From Rubrivivax sp. (GTDB lineage Bacteria > Pseudomonadota > Gammaproteobacteria > Burkholderiales > Burkholderiaceae_C), in the NCBI GenBank assembly GCA_016707445.1, contig JADJHR010000005.1:372001-436000 (forward strand): a stretch of 64,000 nucleotides of DNA, in the 5' to 3' direction. Below are positions 1-8,526 of the stretch, one piece after another. The notes under the pieces were generated by a model. It was not told the DNA's origin, did not search any database, and worked only from the letters and a program-made list of their open reading frames with translations. The stretch's first letter is position 1. Each line of letters begins with the position of its first letter. A program made the position numbers and the translations under genes.

Positions 1-385
1 GCCTCGCTCCCGATTGGACGCGAACTCGCCCATCGGCGATCTCGATGACGCGGTCGAGTCGCGTGGTCTCCAGCACGACGCCGCCCTGCAGTGGCACGGC
101 TTGGCCGTAGTTGCCCGTGCCACCCCCGCGCACCGTCACCGGAAGGCGGTGGCGAGCGGCCGCGGCAGCGATACGCAGAACCTCGGCCTCGCTGGTCGGC
201 AGGACCACGATCTCCGCGCGATAGTCCTTCAACAACGCTTCGAGGACGGGGCTGTACCAGTAGTAGTCGCGTGCCTTGATGCGCAGATCGTCGGCGCCGG
301 TGAGGCAGGCGATGCCGTCGATGTCCCGGCGAAACGCCTCGATGGCGTGCGCACGATCGATGGCTGGGGTGTCGATCTGATTCAT
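1..385 (-). CDS. FAD-binding oxidoreductase (GlcD/BBE type), N-terminal part
   Basis: Partial gene: it starts at the ATG at 385 and runs off the left edge, leaving about 128 codons. The translated part has the start of a PCMH-type FAD-binding domain: a segment reading PTSEAEVLRIAAAAARHRLP followed by VRGGGTGNYGQAVPLQGGVV, the glycine-rich pyrophosphate loop of glycolate-oxidase-like flavoproteins. Such enzymes oxidise a hydroxy acid or a similar alcohol using FAD; the substrate cannot be told from this fragment. It lies 7 bp downstream of the ABC permease on the same strand, so it is probably the fourth gene of the operon that starts with the creatininase-family hydrolase. Family assignment is good; function is open. 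Confidence 0.8.
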   Translation of the reverse strand, partial: MNQIDTPAIDRAHAIEAFRRDIDGIACLTGADDLRIKARDYYWYSPVLEALLKDYRAEIVVLPTSEAEVLRIAAAAARHRLPVTVRGGGTGNYGQAVPLQGGVVLETTRLDRVIEIADGRVRVQSGAR

Positions 386-392
386 CGTCGGT

Positions 393-1247
393 TCACCGTT
401 CACGTTTGAGTTCGCTCTCATGCCAATGGCCCAGGACCTTGTGCGAGATCCAGCTGGTCACGATGAAGATCACGATCCCGCACATCGACACGAGCAGCAG
501 TGCCGCAAACATGAGCGGAATCTCACTGCGAAAGCTGGCCTCGAAGATCCGCGAGGCCAGGCCCGTTTCCTTGCCCGCGGCGCCCGCCACGAATTCGGCT
601 ACCACGGCTCCGATCAGCGCCAGTCCGCCGGCAACCTTCAGACCCGACATGAAGTAAGGCAACGCCGAGGGCATCAGAAGAAGCGCGAAGCGTTGCCAGG
701 CGCTGGCTTCGTAGAGCGTGAAGAGGTCGCGCAGGTTGTGATCGGCGCTGCGCAGACCGATGACGGTGCTGGAGAGAATGGGAAAGAAGGCAACGATCCA
801 GGCGCAAATCAGCAGCGCCGCCATCGTGCTATCGACATAGATCAGGATCAGCGGCGCAACTGCGATGATGGGTGTGACTTGAAGCACCACCGCGTACGGG
901 AACAGGCTGACTTCCACGATGCGGGACAGCGCGAACAGGGTGCCGAGACCGACACCACCGATGACGGCCAGCGCCAGCGCCGACAGCGTCAACTTGGCCG
1001 TGAACATCAGCGAAGTCGCCAACGACGGCCAGCTGTTCCAAAGTGTCTGCACGACAAGGATTGGCCCCGGGAGAATGTAGGGCGGGACCTTGTTGATCCG
1101 CACGAACAGCTCCCATGCCGTCAGCGCAACCACCAACACCAGCAGGGGCGCCAGAATCGTCAGCTTTCGCTCGCGCCGCTCGCGCTTCTGTTCGGCCTCG
1201 TTGAGCGCGGGAATGGTCGCATCGAGGTCAATGGTCGATGTCTGCAT
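393..1247 (-). CDS. ABC transporter permease, NitT/TauT (SsuC/TauC) type
   Basis: A 284-residue inner-membrane permease with a charged cytoplasmic N-terminus (residues 1-30), a first membrane segment (ILAPLLVLVVALTAWELFV) and about six hydrophobic segments in all. The EAA-like loop near residues 170-200 (LYEASAWQRFALLLMPSALP) is the contact site for the ATPase. This architecture is typical of permeases for taurine, alkanesulfonates, nitrate and pyrimidine precursors. Its start lies inside the end of the upstream ATPase gene (20 bp overlap), which indicates translational coupling. No periplasmic binding protein is visible nearby; it may lie beyond the left edge. Substrate unknown; the neighbours suggest an N-heterocycle or amide. 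Confidence 0.88.
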   Translation of the reverse strand: MQTSTIDLDATIPALNEAEQKRERRERKLTILAPLLVLVVALTAWELFVRINKVPPYILPGPILVVQTLWNSWPSLATSLMFTAKLTLSALALAVIGGVGLGTLFALSRIVEVSLFPYAVVLQVTPIIAVAPLILIYVDSTMAALLICAWIVAFFPILSSTVIGLRSADHNLRDLFTLYEASAWQRFALLLMPSALPYFMSGLKVAGGLALIGAVVAEFVAGAAGKETGLASRIFEASFRSEIPLMFAALLLVSMCGIVIFIVTSWISHKVLGHWHESELKRER

Positions 1248-2055
1248 GGCCTAAGGTATTTTGCAAAGAGCGGGAAACGCGCTCGCACTGCGCGGCGTAC
1301 GACGCCGAGGTCCGGAAGTCGGCGCTTCGTGGATACGGGGCCTCGATGGCGATGTCGTCGACGACACGTCCGGGCCGCGCGGCCATGACGACGACTCGAT
1401 TCGACAGGTAGACGGCTTCCCACACGTTGTGCGTCACGAAGACGATCGTCAGGTCTCGTTCCCTCCACAACCGCAGCACGTCGTCGTTGAGCTTCGCGCG
1501 TGTCATCTCGTCCAGCGCGGCGAAGGGTTCATCCATCAGCAGCAGTCGCGGGCGCGTCACCATCGCGCGTGCAATCGACACGCGCATCTTCATTCCACCC
1601 GAGAGTTCGCGGGGAAAGACGTCGGCAAATTTCGACAAACCCACCAGCGCCAGCGCATCGTTGACATCTGCAGCGGCTCGCTCGCGCGAAATGCCGGCGA
1701 TGCGCAGCGGCAGGTAGACGTTGTCGAACACGCGCGCCCAGGGCATCAATGTGGGTTCTTGAAACACGAAGCTGATGTCCCGCTTGGCTGCGGCGCCGGC
1801 GCTGTCGGGCCATGCGATGTCGCCTGACGAGAGGCTCAACAGGCCCGCCATCATGCGCAGTGCCGTGCTCTTGCCACAACCCGAAGGCCCGAGCAGGCTG
1901 ACAAATTGACCGCGATTGACCGAGAGCGACAGGTCGCGCAGCGCGACGGTGCCGTTCGAGTAGCGCTTGTTGACCTTTACCAGCTGCACCAGCGGCGATG
2001 GCGTCGGGGTAGCCGACGCCGAACCGGCTGTCGCGAGGTCGCTCGAGATGATCAT
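1228..2055 (-). CDS. ABC transporter ATP-binding protein, NitT/TauT type
   Basis: A 275-residue ATPase with Walker A (GPSGCGKST), an FQEPTLMPW Q-loop region, signature LSGGMKMRVSIARAM and Walker B LLLMDEPFAALD followed by the switch His (FVTHN). It energises the permease at 393-1247. The reading frame stays open upstream to 2157, but I place the start at the ATG at 2055 because the upstream hydrolase stops at 2066 and the extra N-terminal residues look like shadow translation. The gap to the upstream gene is 10 bp, so this is operon gene 2. Family certain, substrate unknown. Confidence 0.88.
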   Translation of the reverse strand: MIISSDLATAGSASATPTPSPLVQLVKVNKRYSNGTVALRDLSLSVNRGQFVSLLGPSGCGKSTALRMMAGLLSLSSGDIAWPDSAGAAAKRDISFVFQEPTLMPWARVFDNVYLPLRIAGISRERAAADVNDALALVGLSKFADVFPRELSGGMKMRVSIARAMVTRPRLLLMDEPFAALDEMTRAKLNDDVLRLWRERDLTIVFVTHNVWEAVYLSNRVVVMAARPGRVVDDIAIEAPYPRSADFRTSASYAAQCERVSRSLQNTLGHADIDH

Positions 2056-2065
2056 CGCGGCCCGC

Positions 2066-2869
2066 CTAGTCGAGCAACGGTGGTTGCGACAGCCAGTCGA
2101 CGCTTGTGTTGTCGAGGTCGCGCAGCATGTCGACGAAGTGACCGGCGACATGATCAATCACTTGTTCGCCCTTTGACCGCGTGGCCGCGCTGGCATCGCC
2201 ACAGGCCCCCATCGGGTTCAGATCCTGGATCTGCCAGCCGACCTTGGCGCGTGCGTTGATCGACAGATGTCGTGTCTGCTCGACCAGCGTTTCAGCGGTC
2301 GAGCGAAAATTCGCTGCCCGCGACATGTCCACCAGGTCGGGGCGCAATGCGAGCATCACCGAGGTTTCCTTGTCGCCACCGTGAATGCCGTGCTGCGTTT
2401 CTTGGGCGCTGAACAGGCCGGCCGGCGTCCCGAAGGAGTAGGTGTTGGTCGCCACGACCAGCATGTCGTGTTTGACACGCAGGTCTCGCGCCACGATGTC
2501 GCCGACCATGCCCTGGCCGCCGTGGCTGTTCAGGATGACCATTTTGCGTACGCCTGCAGCGGCGACACAGTCGCCGATTTCCATCCACAGGCGCACCAGC
2601 GTCTCGAGCGAAAGCGTCAGCGTGCCCGGATAGCGCGCATGTTCGTTGCTCTTTCCGATGCGCTGGGTCGGCAGAAACACCACCGGCAAGTCGTCGGGGA
2701 GACGGGCGATGACGCTCTCGACGACGCCTTCGACGATGGTCGTGTCTACCGAAAACGGCAGATGCGGGCCATGCTGCTCGATCGCCGACACCGGTAAGAC
2801 AGCAATCAGTCTGGAACGATCGACCGCAGCAAATTCCGGACGGGAGTAGTCGGCCCAGTAGCGCTTCAT
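2066..2869 (-). CDS. creatininase (creatinine amidohydrolase) family hydrolase
   Basis: 267 residues, the usual family length. Metal-binding motifs are present: EQHGPHLPFSVD (Glu31, His33, His36, Asp42), the central NSHGGQ loop and GIHGGDKETSV with the conserved Glu. Family members hydrolyse cyclic or linear amides (creatinine, or the formamide in F420/riboflavin and mycofactocin pathways) using two divalent metals. First gene of the minus-strand operon with the ABC transporter and FAD oxidoreductase, so it probably acts on the imported compound or a breakdown product. The exact substrate is not deducible from sequence. Confidence 0.85.
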   Translation of the reverse strand: MKRYWADYSRPEFAAVDRSRLIAVLPVSAIEQHGPHLPFSVDTTIVEGVVESVIARLPDDLPVVFLPTQRIGKSNEHARYPGTLTLSLETLVRLWMEIGDCVAAAGVRKMVILNSHGGQGMVGDIVARDLRVKHDMLVVATNTYSFGTPAGLFSAQETQHGIHGGDKETSVMLALRPDLVDMSRAANFRSTAETLVEQTRHLSINARAKVGWQIQDLNPMGACGDASAATRSKGEQVIDHVAGHFVDMLRDLDNTSVDWLSQPPLLD

Positions 2870-2901
2870 CGTGAATCTCCGGTGATGCCGCCGCTCATTC
2901 C

Positions 2902-2935
2902 GAGCTGCCTTGTCAGCTCACGTTTCCGATCGGAA
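2902..2935. promoter_or_regulatory. Inverted repeats upstream of the creatininase operon
   Basis: Two dyads lie within 66 bp of the minus-strand start at 2869. One is a perfect 12-bp palindrome TTCCGATCGGAA (2924-2935). The other is a 6-bp inverted repeat GAGCTG-N6-CAGCTC (2902-2919) that would form a hairpin in the leader. The palindrome is a candidate operator; no regulator gene lies beside it, so its ligand is unknown. Confidence 0.4.
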
Positions 2936-3033
2936 TGACCGAGTGTAAAAACTCTTAGTCTATCGACGGCAGGTGGAATCGGTCCGCATCTTTGTTGGTG
3001 ATTACCCGGGGCGGGCAGGGGACCCGCGGATCC

Positions 3034-3981
3034 TCAATCGACCTCGACTCGGTCCTGCACCATGCGCAGCAACCCATACAGGGCCTCGAGTGACGGCACC
3101 GCGACACCGCGCAGCCGAGCCAGACGAACCACGTTGCCAAGGATGGGCTCGACTTCCATCGGGCGCCCGTGTTCATGGTCGAGCGCCATGCTGGTCTTGT
3201 AAGGCTTCATCGCGCGGGTGCTTGCAATGGCTTCATCGATGACGCCAGTCTCGATCGGGTAGCCGTGGGCCGCAGCGACGGTCGCGGCCTCCAGCATCAC
3301 GCGACGCACGAAGTCGATGCCCTCCGCAGGCGCCAGGATCGCGCGCGTGTCCAGCCCGCCACCCAAAACCGAAATCGGGTTGAAGGCGATGTTCCAGAGA
3401 TTCTTCAACCAGCGTGACGCGAGCACCTCGGCCTTCGTGTCACACGGAACCCCGGCGGCCTGGAAAAGTGCCGCCAGTTGTTGTGTGCGCGCCGACACGC
3501 CGCGCGGGAAGTTGCCCATCTCCAGACGCCCCAGCGCATGATGCTGGATCGTGGCCTCGCCCACGCGACTGACGGCGACAAATGCCAGCGCGCTGATGAG
3601 TTCGTGATCCGGGAAAGCGTCAGCAATTTCCTGCTCGATGCCGATGCCGTTGCCGAACACGACAATCACAGTATCCGGCCCCACGGCATTGCGTAGGAGT
3701 GCCACGCGGTCTAGTCCGCGCACCACCTTGACAGCGAGCAACACATAGTCGGGTGGCCGGGTGCACTCCGCAGGAGATCGCAAGACACGCACTGGGCGGA
3801 ACACGAAGTCGCCCCACGGGCTGCGGACGTCGAAGCCGCCCGACTCGACTGCGGCGTGGTCGGAGCGGCACACGACCGAGACCGCTGCCCCGGCCCGCGC
3901 CAGCATGCCGCCGTAAAGGGCCCCGATGGCACCGGCACCGATAACAAGGACGTCGGTGGTCCCGCGTGAAACATCGGTCAT
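3034..3981 (-). CDS. 2-dehydropantoate 2-reductase (PanE/ApbA) family protein
   Basis: 315 residues from the ATG at 3981; the frame is open further upstream to 4215, but that part overlaps the promoter and is not conserved-looking. The N-terminal Rossmann motif GAGAIGALYGGMLARAG binds NADP(H), and the C-terminal domain carries the family's Lys/Asn region (RWLKNLWNIAFNPISVLGGG). Classical PanE reduces ketopantoate. In a catabolic setting like this one, PanE-like paralogues usually act on another 2-oxo acid or hydroxy acid, so I do not assign panE. It is separated by 164 bp from the creatininase gene and has its own promoter. Confidence 0.82.
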   Translation of the reverse strand: MTDVSRGTTDVLVIGAGAIGALYGGMLARAGAAVSVVCRSDHAAVESGGFDVRSPWGDFVFRPVRVLRSPAECTRPPDYVLLAVKVVRGLDRVALLRNAVGPDTVIVVFGNGIGIEQEIADAFPDHELISALAFVAVSRVGEATIQHHALGRLEMGNFPRGVSARTQQLAALFQAAGVPCDTKAEVLASRWLKNLWNIAFNPISVLGGGLDTRAILAPAEGIDFVRRVMLEAATVAAAHGYPIETGVIDEAIASTRAMKPYKTSMALDHEHGRPMEVEPILGNVVRLARLRGVAVPSLEALYGLLRMVQDRVEVD

Positions 3982-4012
3982 GGCATTTCCGGGTAGCCTG
4001 CAATGCGCGGCG

Positions 4013-4041
4013 AGTGTACAAATGGATTGACCAAATGTCAA
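4013..4041 (-). promoter_or_regulatory. Sigma70-type promoter with overlapping TTGAC-N5-GTCAA operator
   Basis: On the minus strand, TTGACA (4041-4036) is followed by a 17-bp spacer and TACACT (4018-4013), a good sigma70 match 32 bp upstream of the PanE-like start. The -35 hexamer overlaps a perfect inverted repeat TTGAC-CAAAT-GTCAA (4027-4041), the size and shape of a repressor operator (GntR-like). A factor bound here could control both this gene and the divergent amidohydrolase. Sequence pattern only. Confidence 0.6.
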
Positions 4042-4174
4042 AATTGCAGGACCTTGAATTCGAGCCTTCGTTGAACGGTCATCTCCGATCGGTCGGCATC
4101 CCACCCAGCCTGCGTGGTTTCGAATCCAAGCACGCGACGACCAGGCCTTCGACGTCGCGTGGCGCGATGGACGG

Positions 4175-5272
4175 GTGAGCGATCTGGTTCCCGTGACTTC
4201 CCCCGTCGTCGGCACCTTGCTCAGTGCGATGGTCGACCTGCACGTTCATCTGGACAAGAACTACACCGTCGACGAGGTCGGCGCTGCACATGGCGATCTA
4301 AGCGTGGCCATCGAGCGCATGGCGGCCAAGCGTGCCGGATGGACGGCCGAAGCGCTTCACGCCCGCATGACGCGGGGCCTGGAAGACGCGTGGCGCTGCG
4401 GCACCCGCGCGCTGCGAACGCATCTGGACTGGCCTGACGCGCCTGCGCCGAAATCATTGCCGGTGCTGCTTGCGCTTCGCGAGCAATGGCGAAATCGAAT
4501 CGAATTGCAATTCGTTTCGCTGACCGCGCTCGATCGGCTGGATGGCCATGCCGGCGCAGTCGCCAGCGCGGTGGCACACGCCGGCGGCATTCTGGGCGCC
4601 TTCGTCTATCGCAATGCCAATCTGCAGGCCAAGCTCCAGCGCGTGTTCGAGCTGGCTGTTGCACACGATCTCGATCTCGATTTCCACGTCGACGAGGGCC
4701 TGGATCCCACGGCCACCGGGTTGCGTTGCATCGCGGATTTGACGACCAGGCATCGGTGGCAGCACAGAGTGACTTGCGGCCATGCCTGTTCGCTCTCGGT
4801 CCAGCCGGCGGCGGAAGCGGCCGAGACCTTGCGCCGCTGTGCCAGTGCGGGTATTCATCTGGTGGCCTTGCCGAACACCAACCTCTACTTGCAAGGTGCG
4901 TGGGACGGCACACCGCTGGAGCGCGGTATCACGCGGCTACGCGAAGCTGCAGCCGCTGGGGTGCAGACCTCGATCGCCACGGACAACGTCGGAGACAGTT
5001 TCTATCCCTACGGCAGCTACGATCTGTTCGAAACGTTCGGGCTGGGGGTGCAAATGGCGCATCTGGCGCCGGTCGGGGCATGGTTGCCTGCCGTCACCGT
5101 ACAACCGGCACGCGCCATGAGACTCGCCTGGGATGGCTTGATTCGCATCGGCTGCCCAGCCGACTTGATCGTGCTCGACGCTCGCACAGAACATGAAATG
5201 CTGACGCCGCGAGGGCGCCAACGTACAGTCTTTCGAAATGGCACGCCGATCGCGCGCGATGGTACGCGCTGA
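4175..5272 (+). CDS. Cytosine-deaminase-like amidohydrolase
   Basis: 365 residues from the GTG at 4175. The metal site starts with MVDLHVHLDK (HxH) at about residues 19-28, followed by the DFHVDEGLDP strand (HxDE, typical of CodA and atrazine-pathway hydrolases), a GHACSLS His motif and the metal Asp in SIATDNVGDSF. These enzymes deaminate or hydrolyse cytosine, isocytosine, ammelide and similar rings with Fe/Zn. The frame is open upstream to 4058, and the part just before the start reads like the family's N-terminal sheet (AFDVAWRDGRVSDL) but has no ATG, GTG or TTG. The true start is therefore uncertain or damaged. CodA itself is about 60 residues longer. Confidence 0.78.
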   Translation: MSDLVPVTSPVVGTLLSAMVDLHVHLDKNYTVDEVGAAHGDLSVAIERMAAKRAGWTAEALHARMTRGLEDAWRCGTRALRTHLDWPDAPAPKSLPVLLALREQWRNRIELQFVSLTALDRLDGHAGAVASAVAHAGGILGAFVYRNANLQAKLQRVFELAVAHDLDLDFHVDEGLDPTATGLRCIADLTTRHRWQHRVTCGHACSLSVQPAAEAAETLRRCASAGIHLVALPNTNLYLQGAWDGTPLERGITRLREAAAAGVQTSIATDNVGDSFYPYGSYDLFETFGLGVQMAHLAPVGAWLPAVTVQPARAMRLAWDGLIRIGCPADLIVLDARTEHEMLTPRGRQRTVFRNGTPIARDGTR

Positions 5273-5628
5273 ACTTCGTTCGCCACGGTGAGATCGGTGA
5301 CCTCGTTCAGCTCGCCGCTAAGGATGTCATCACGGCACATTGCGCAGGGATACTGGTTGCGCCGATTTCGCCGATTTCGCCGATGCAGCGGCCTTCGCAC
5401 GGGTTCTGAGATTGGGCTGCCTCAATGCGCGAAGCGTCGATTTGTCGACGCGTGACTGGCACGGCGTTCATTCAAGACCGATGACCAAGACAATGTCTCA
5501 ACACCCGAAAGCCGGCAGATGACAAGCTGACCAGCATCGAAAGATGCCGTCAACCGTTCTCGAAATCACAGCATCCGTCGACGATCAATGGGTTCAGCAG
5601 TTTCCCTCCACAACCGGGTAGCACATCA
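5273..5628. other. 356-bp intergenic region, no gene seen
   Basis: No convincing coding sequence. It contains a short direct repeat of a 9-bp unit (GCCGATTTC, about 2.7 copies, 5361-5384). GC content looks lower than in the genes to the right. No clear terminator or promoter could be assigned. Confidence 0.5.
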
Positions 5629-6087
5629 GTGAGCACAGGCGCACCTATGGCCAACTATGCGGCCGCAAAACGCGTTGGCGATTTTGTTTTCATGAGCGGC
5701 ATCGTTGCAGTCGATCCGCGAAGCCGGCACGTGGTTGCCAGCTACGACGACATTCCGGAGTCGGGACGCGCGGCGCTGCGCCCGCTGGGTTATGTCACGA
5801 CGCAAATGACGGTCGATGTGTTCGAGGCACCAATCGTTGCACAGAGCTGGTTCGTGCTCGAGCGCATCCGTCAGCTGGCGGAAGAACACGGGGGAGACAT
5901 GGGCGACGTCTTCAAGTTGGTGCAGTATTTTCGCCATTTGCACCATTACGCGCCGTACAACAGGGTTCGCGCACTGTTCTATCCGGATGACCCGCCCGTT
6001 AGCACCGTGTTGGAAGTCACTCGATTCCTTCCTGGTGATCAGGTTCTCGTGGAGGTCGAGGCGACGATGTACAAGCCGCTTGCATGA
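5629..6087 (+). CDS. RidA/YjgF/YER057c/UK114 family protein
   Basis: 152 residues from a GTG; an in-frame ATG six codons later (5647) is an alternative start. The central fold reads VGDFVFMSGIVAVDP and the C-terminus FLPGDQVLVEVEATMYKP, typical of the trimeric RidA superfamily. Members hydrolyse reactive enamines/imines or act as hydrolases in pyrimidine and amide catabolism (RutC-like). The usual C-terminal arginine of true RidA enamine deaminases is not obvious, so a pathway-specific hydrolase fits better. It closes the block with creatininase, deaminase and transporter genes. Confidence 0.8.
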   Translation: MSTGAPMANYAAAKRVGDFVFMSGIVAVDPRSRHVVASYDDIPESGRAALRPLGYVTTQMTVDVFEAPIVAQSWFVLERIRQLAEEHGGDMGDVFKLVQYFRHLHHYAPYNRVRALFYPDDPPVSTVLEVTRFLPGDQVLVEVEATMYKPLA

Positions 6088-6231
6088 GTTGCGAGCGCTC
6101 CCAAGGTCACAAGCTCGGTGCCCTCGCGTGCCAGCCACTGACCGGCAACGTCTCGGCGCACGATGGGCCAGATTGCCAGGTGGGTTCTATGTGGGGTAGA
6201 GAGCTTTTGTCTCGGTCGTCCATAGGCGAAC

Positions 6232-6319
6232 TGGCGGAAGCGGTGAGATTCGAACTCACGGGCCCTTGCGAGCCGCCGGTTTTCAAGACCGGTGCAATCG
6301 ACCACTCTGCCACGCTTCC
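6232..6319 (-). tRNA. tRNA-Ser(TGA)
   Basis: Read on the minus strand: acceptor stem GGAAGCG pairing with CGCTTCC, D-loop region GGCAGAGTGGTCGATTGCA, anticodon stem ACCGG/CCGGC with loop CTTGAAA (anticodon TGA, reading UCA), a long variable arm (class II) and T-arm GTGAGTTCGAATCTCAC. Discriminator G and an encoded CCA end at 6232. 88 nt in all. Its 3' end faces the lower-GC block on the left. Confidence 0.96.
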
Positions 6320-6332
6320 TGCAAGCGGGATT

Positions 6333-7157
6333 CTATGTGTGCGTTGACAGGGGCCCAGCGCACGGCACCTGCACCACCTCGCGCCGGCCGCCATCCACGC
6401 GCACCGCGGTCAGTGCGCCGCCCCAGACGCAGCCGGTGTCGATCGACAGCAGCGTCGGGCTGTCGATCAGGCCCAGCGTGCTCCAGTGGCCGAACGCGAT
6501 CGGCTGCGCGGCGCTGGCGCGGCCGGGCACCTGGTACCAGGGCCAGTAGCCCGCCGGCGCCGCGCCGGCACCGTCCTTGGTGTCGAACTCGAGTTCACCG
6601 TCGGCGCTGCAGAAACGGATGCGCGTCAGCGTGTTGATCACGAAGCGCCAGCGGTCGGCGCCTTGCAGCGCGTCGCTCCAGCAGCGGGGCTCGTTGCCAT
6701 ACATGACCTGCAGGAAGTGGTGCAGGTCGGGGCCGGCCAGCAGGGCCTCGACTTCGGCCGCCAGCGCCAGCGTGCGCTCGGTGTCCCACTGCGGCACCAC
6801 GCCGGCATGCACACACAGCCAGCCCGACTCGACGCAGGCCAGGCGGCGCTGGCGCAGCCAGTCGAGCCAGGCTTCGCAGTCGGGCGCGGCCAGGATTTCG
6901 CCCACCGTGTCACTACGGTGCGCGCGCCGCACCCCCTGTGCCACCGCCAGCAGATGCAGGTCGTGGTTGCCCAACAGGCAGGTGGCGGCGTCACCCAGTG
7001 CGCGCAAGCGGCGCAGCACGCCCAGTGAATCGGGCCCGCGGTTGACCAGGTCGCCCAGCAGAACCAGGCGGTCGCGTGAAGGCGAGAAGCCGATCTCGGC
7101 CAGCAGTCTGTCGAAAGCGCTGCAGCAGCCCTGCAGGTCGCCGACCAAATGGATCAT
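6333..7157 (-). CDS. apaH: Symmetrical bis(5'-nucleosyl)-tetraphosphatase ApaH
   Basis: 274 residues, normal ApaH length. The N-terminus carries the metallophosphoesterase motifs in order: VGDLQGC (residues 5-11), LLGDLVNRGPDS (about 33-44) and LLGNHDLHLL, then CVHAGVVPQWD. It hydrolyses Ap4A to two ADP and clears dinucleoside polyphosphates; NpnN-cap removal from RNA is a known secondary role. Monocistronic; it starts close to the divergent CorC-like gene. Housekeeping assignment with high certainty. Confidence 0.95.
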   Translation of the reverse strand: MIHLVGDLQGCCSAFDRLLAEIGFSPSRDRLVLLGDLVNRGPDSLGVLRRLRALGDAATCLLGNHDLHLLAVAQGVRRAHRSDTVGEILAAPDCEAWLDWLRQRRLACVESGWLCVHAGVVPQWDTERTLALAAEVEALLAGPDLHHFLQVMYGNEPRCWSDALQGADRWRFVINTLTRIRFCSADGELEFDTKDGAGAAPAGYWPWYQVPGRASAAQPIAFGHWSTLGLIDSPTLLSIDTGCVWGGALTAVRVDGGRREVVQVPCAGPLSTHT

Positions 7158-7223
7158 GGGGCGATTCTGCTACGCTCTCGGCCCTCTCAACGCCACTGCC
7201 GGCCCACGCGTCCGGCGGCGCGC

Positions 7224-8526
7224 ATGGACTTCCTGCTGCTTGTCCTGCTGATCCTGCTCAACGGCCTTTTTGCGATGTCCGAGATGGCGCTGACCGCCAG
7301 TCGCAAGGCGCGGTTGGCCGTGATGGTGGAAGGCGAGGAGCCCTGGGGCGCAGGCCGCGATGGACCTGCACGAGAACCCGACCAAGTTCCTGTCGACGGT
7401 GCAGATCGGCATCACCTCGATCGGCATCCTCAACGGCATCGTCGGTGAATCCGCCTTCGCCGCGCCGCTGGCGCGCTGGCTCCAGGCCAACCTGCACGCG
7501 ACGGAAAAGGGCTCGGCCTTTGCTGCCACCGCACTGGTGGTGTTCATCATCACGGTGCTGACCATCATCTTCGGCGAGCTGGTGCCCAAGCGGCTGGGCC
7601 AGATGTACCCCGAGCCGGTGGCGCGCCTGGTGTCGCGGCCGATGAATGTGCTGTCTTCGGCCACGCGGCCGCTGGTGCTGCTGCTCACTGCGTGCACGAA
7701 CGGCGTGCTGCACTTGCTGGGTGTGCGCGGCGGACCGTCGCGTGCGGTGACCGAGGAAGAGATCGCGGCGCAGCTGGAAGAAGGCCGCGATGCCGGCGTG
7801 ATCGAGGCGCAGGAGCACCAGATGGTGCGCAACGTGTTCCGCCTGGACGACCGCCAGATCGGCTCGATGATGATCCCGCGCGCCGAGATCGTCTGGCTCG
7901 ACGCCGGTGCCACGCTCGACCACGCGGTGGCGTTCATCGCCGAAAACGGCCACACGCGCTACCCGGTCTGCCGCGGCGGGCTGGACGATGTGATCGGCGT
8001 GCTGGGCGCGCACCGGCTGCTGATGCCGCTGTCGCGCGGTGAAAGGCCGGTGCTGTCGGAACTGCTCGAGCCACCGGTCTTCGTGCCCGAAACGCTGTCG
8101 GGCATGGAGCTGCTGGAGCATTTCCGCGGCACGCGGGCCGACCTGGTGTTCGTCGTCGACGAATACGGTGCCGTGCAGGGCGTGATCTCCGAGCGCGACC
8201 TGCTGGAGGCCATCACCGGAGAGTTCGGTGCGCACAGCGACGAAGATTCATGGGCCGTCCAGCGCGCAGACGGCAGCTGGCTGATGGACGGCCTGATCCC
8301 GGTGCCTGAGTTGAAGGACCGGATCGGCGTCAAGGACCTGCCCGAAGAGGACCGCGGCCGCTACAACACGCTGGCCGGCATGGTGATGCTGCTGCTGGGC
8401 AGGCTGCCCGTCACCGCCGACCGGGTGGAATGGCTAGGCTGGACTTTCGAGGTCGTCGACCTCGACGGAAAACGAGTCGACAAGGTGCTCGTCACGCGCA
8501 TCGACACAACCGGAGAACCCCCGTGA
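7224..8526 (+). pseudogene. CNNM/CorC-family (hemolysin C) membrane protein, frameshifted
   Basis: The protein would be 433 residues. The N-terminus (MDFLLLVLLILLNGLFAMSE) begins a DUF21/CNNM membrane domain in one frame from 7224. The rest (MDLHENPTKFLSTVQIGITS onward, from 7360) continues in another frame with two CBS domains (about residues 200-330) and a CorC_HlyC domain at the end. Taking away one base in the CCCTGGGG run (7341-7348) joins the frames as VEGEEPGAQAAMDLH, exactly the family's length and pattern. Everything else is intact, so a sequencing or assembly error is more likely than a dead gene. Family members transport or sense Mg2+/Co2+. The stop overlaps the next start. Confidence 0.85.

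Noticed and set aside
5361..5384. Short tandem repeat as a possible CRISPR or att site
   Set aside because: Only about 2.7 copies of a 9-bp unit, without spacers or similarity to the tRNA 3' end.
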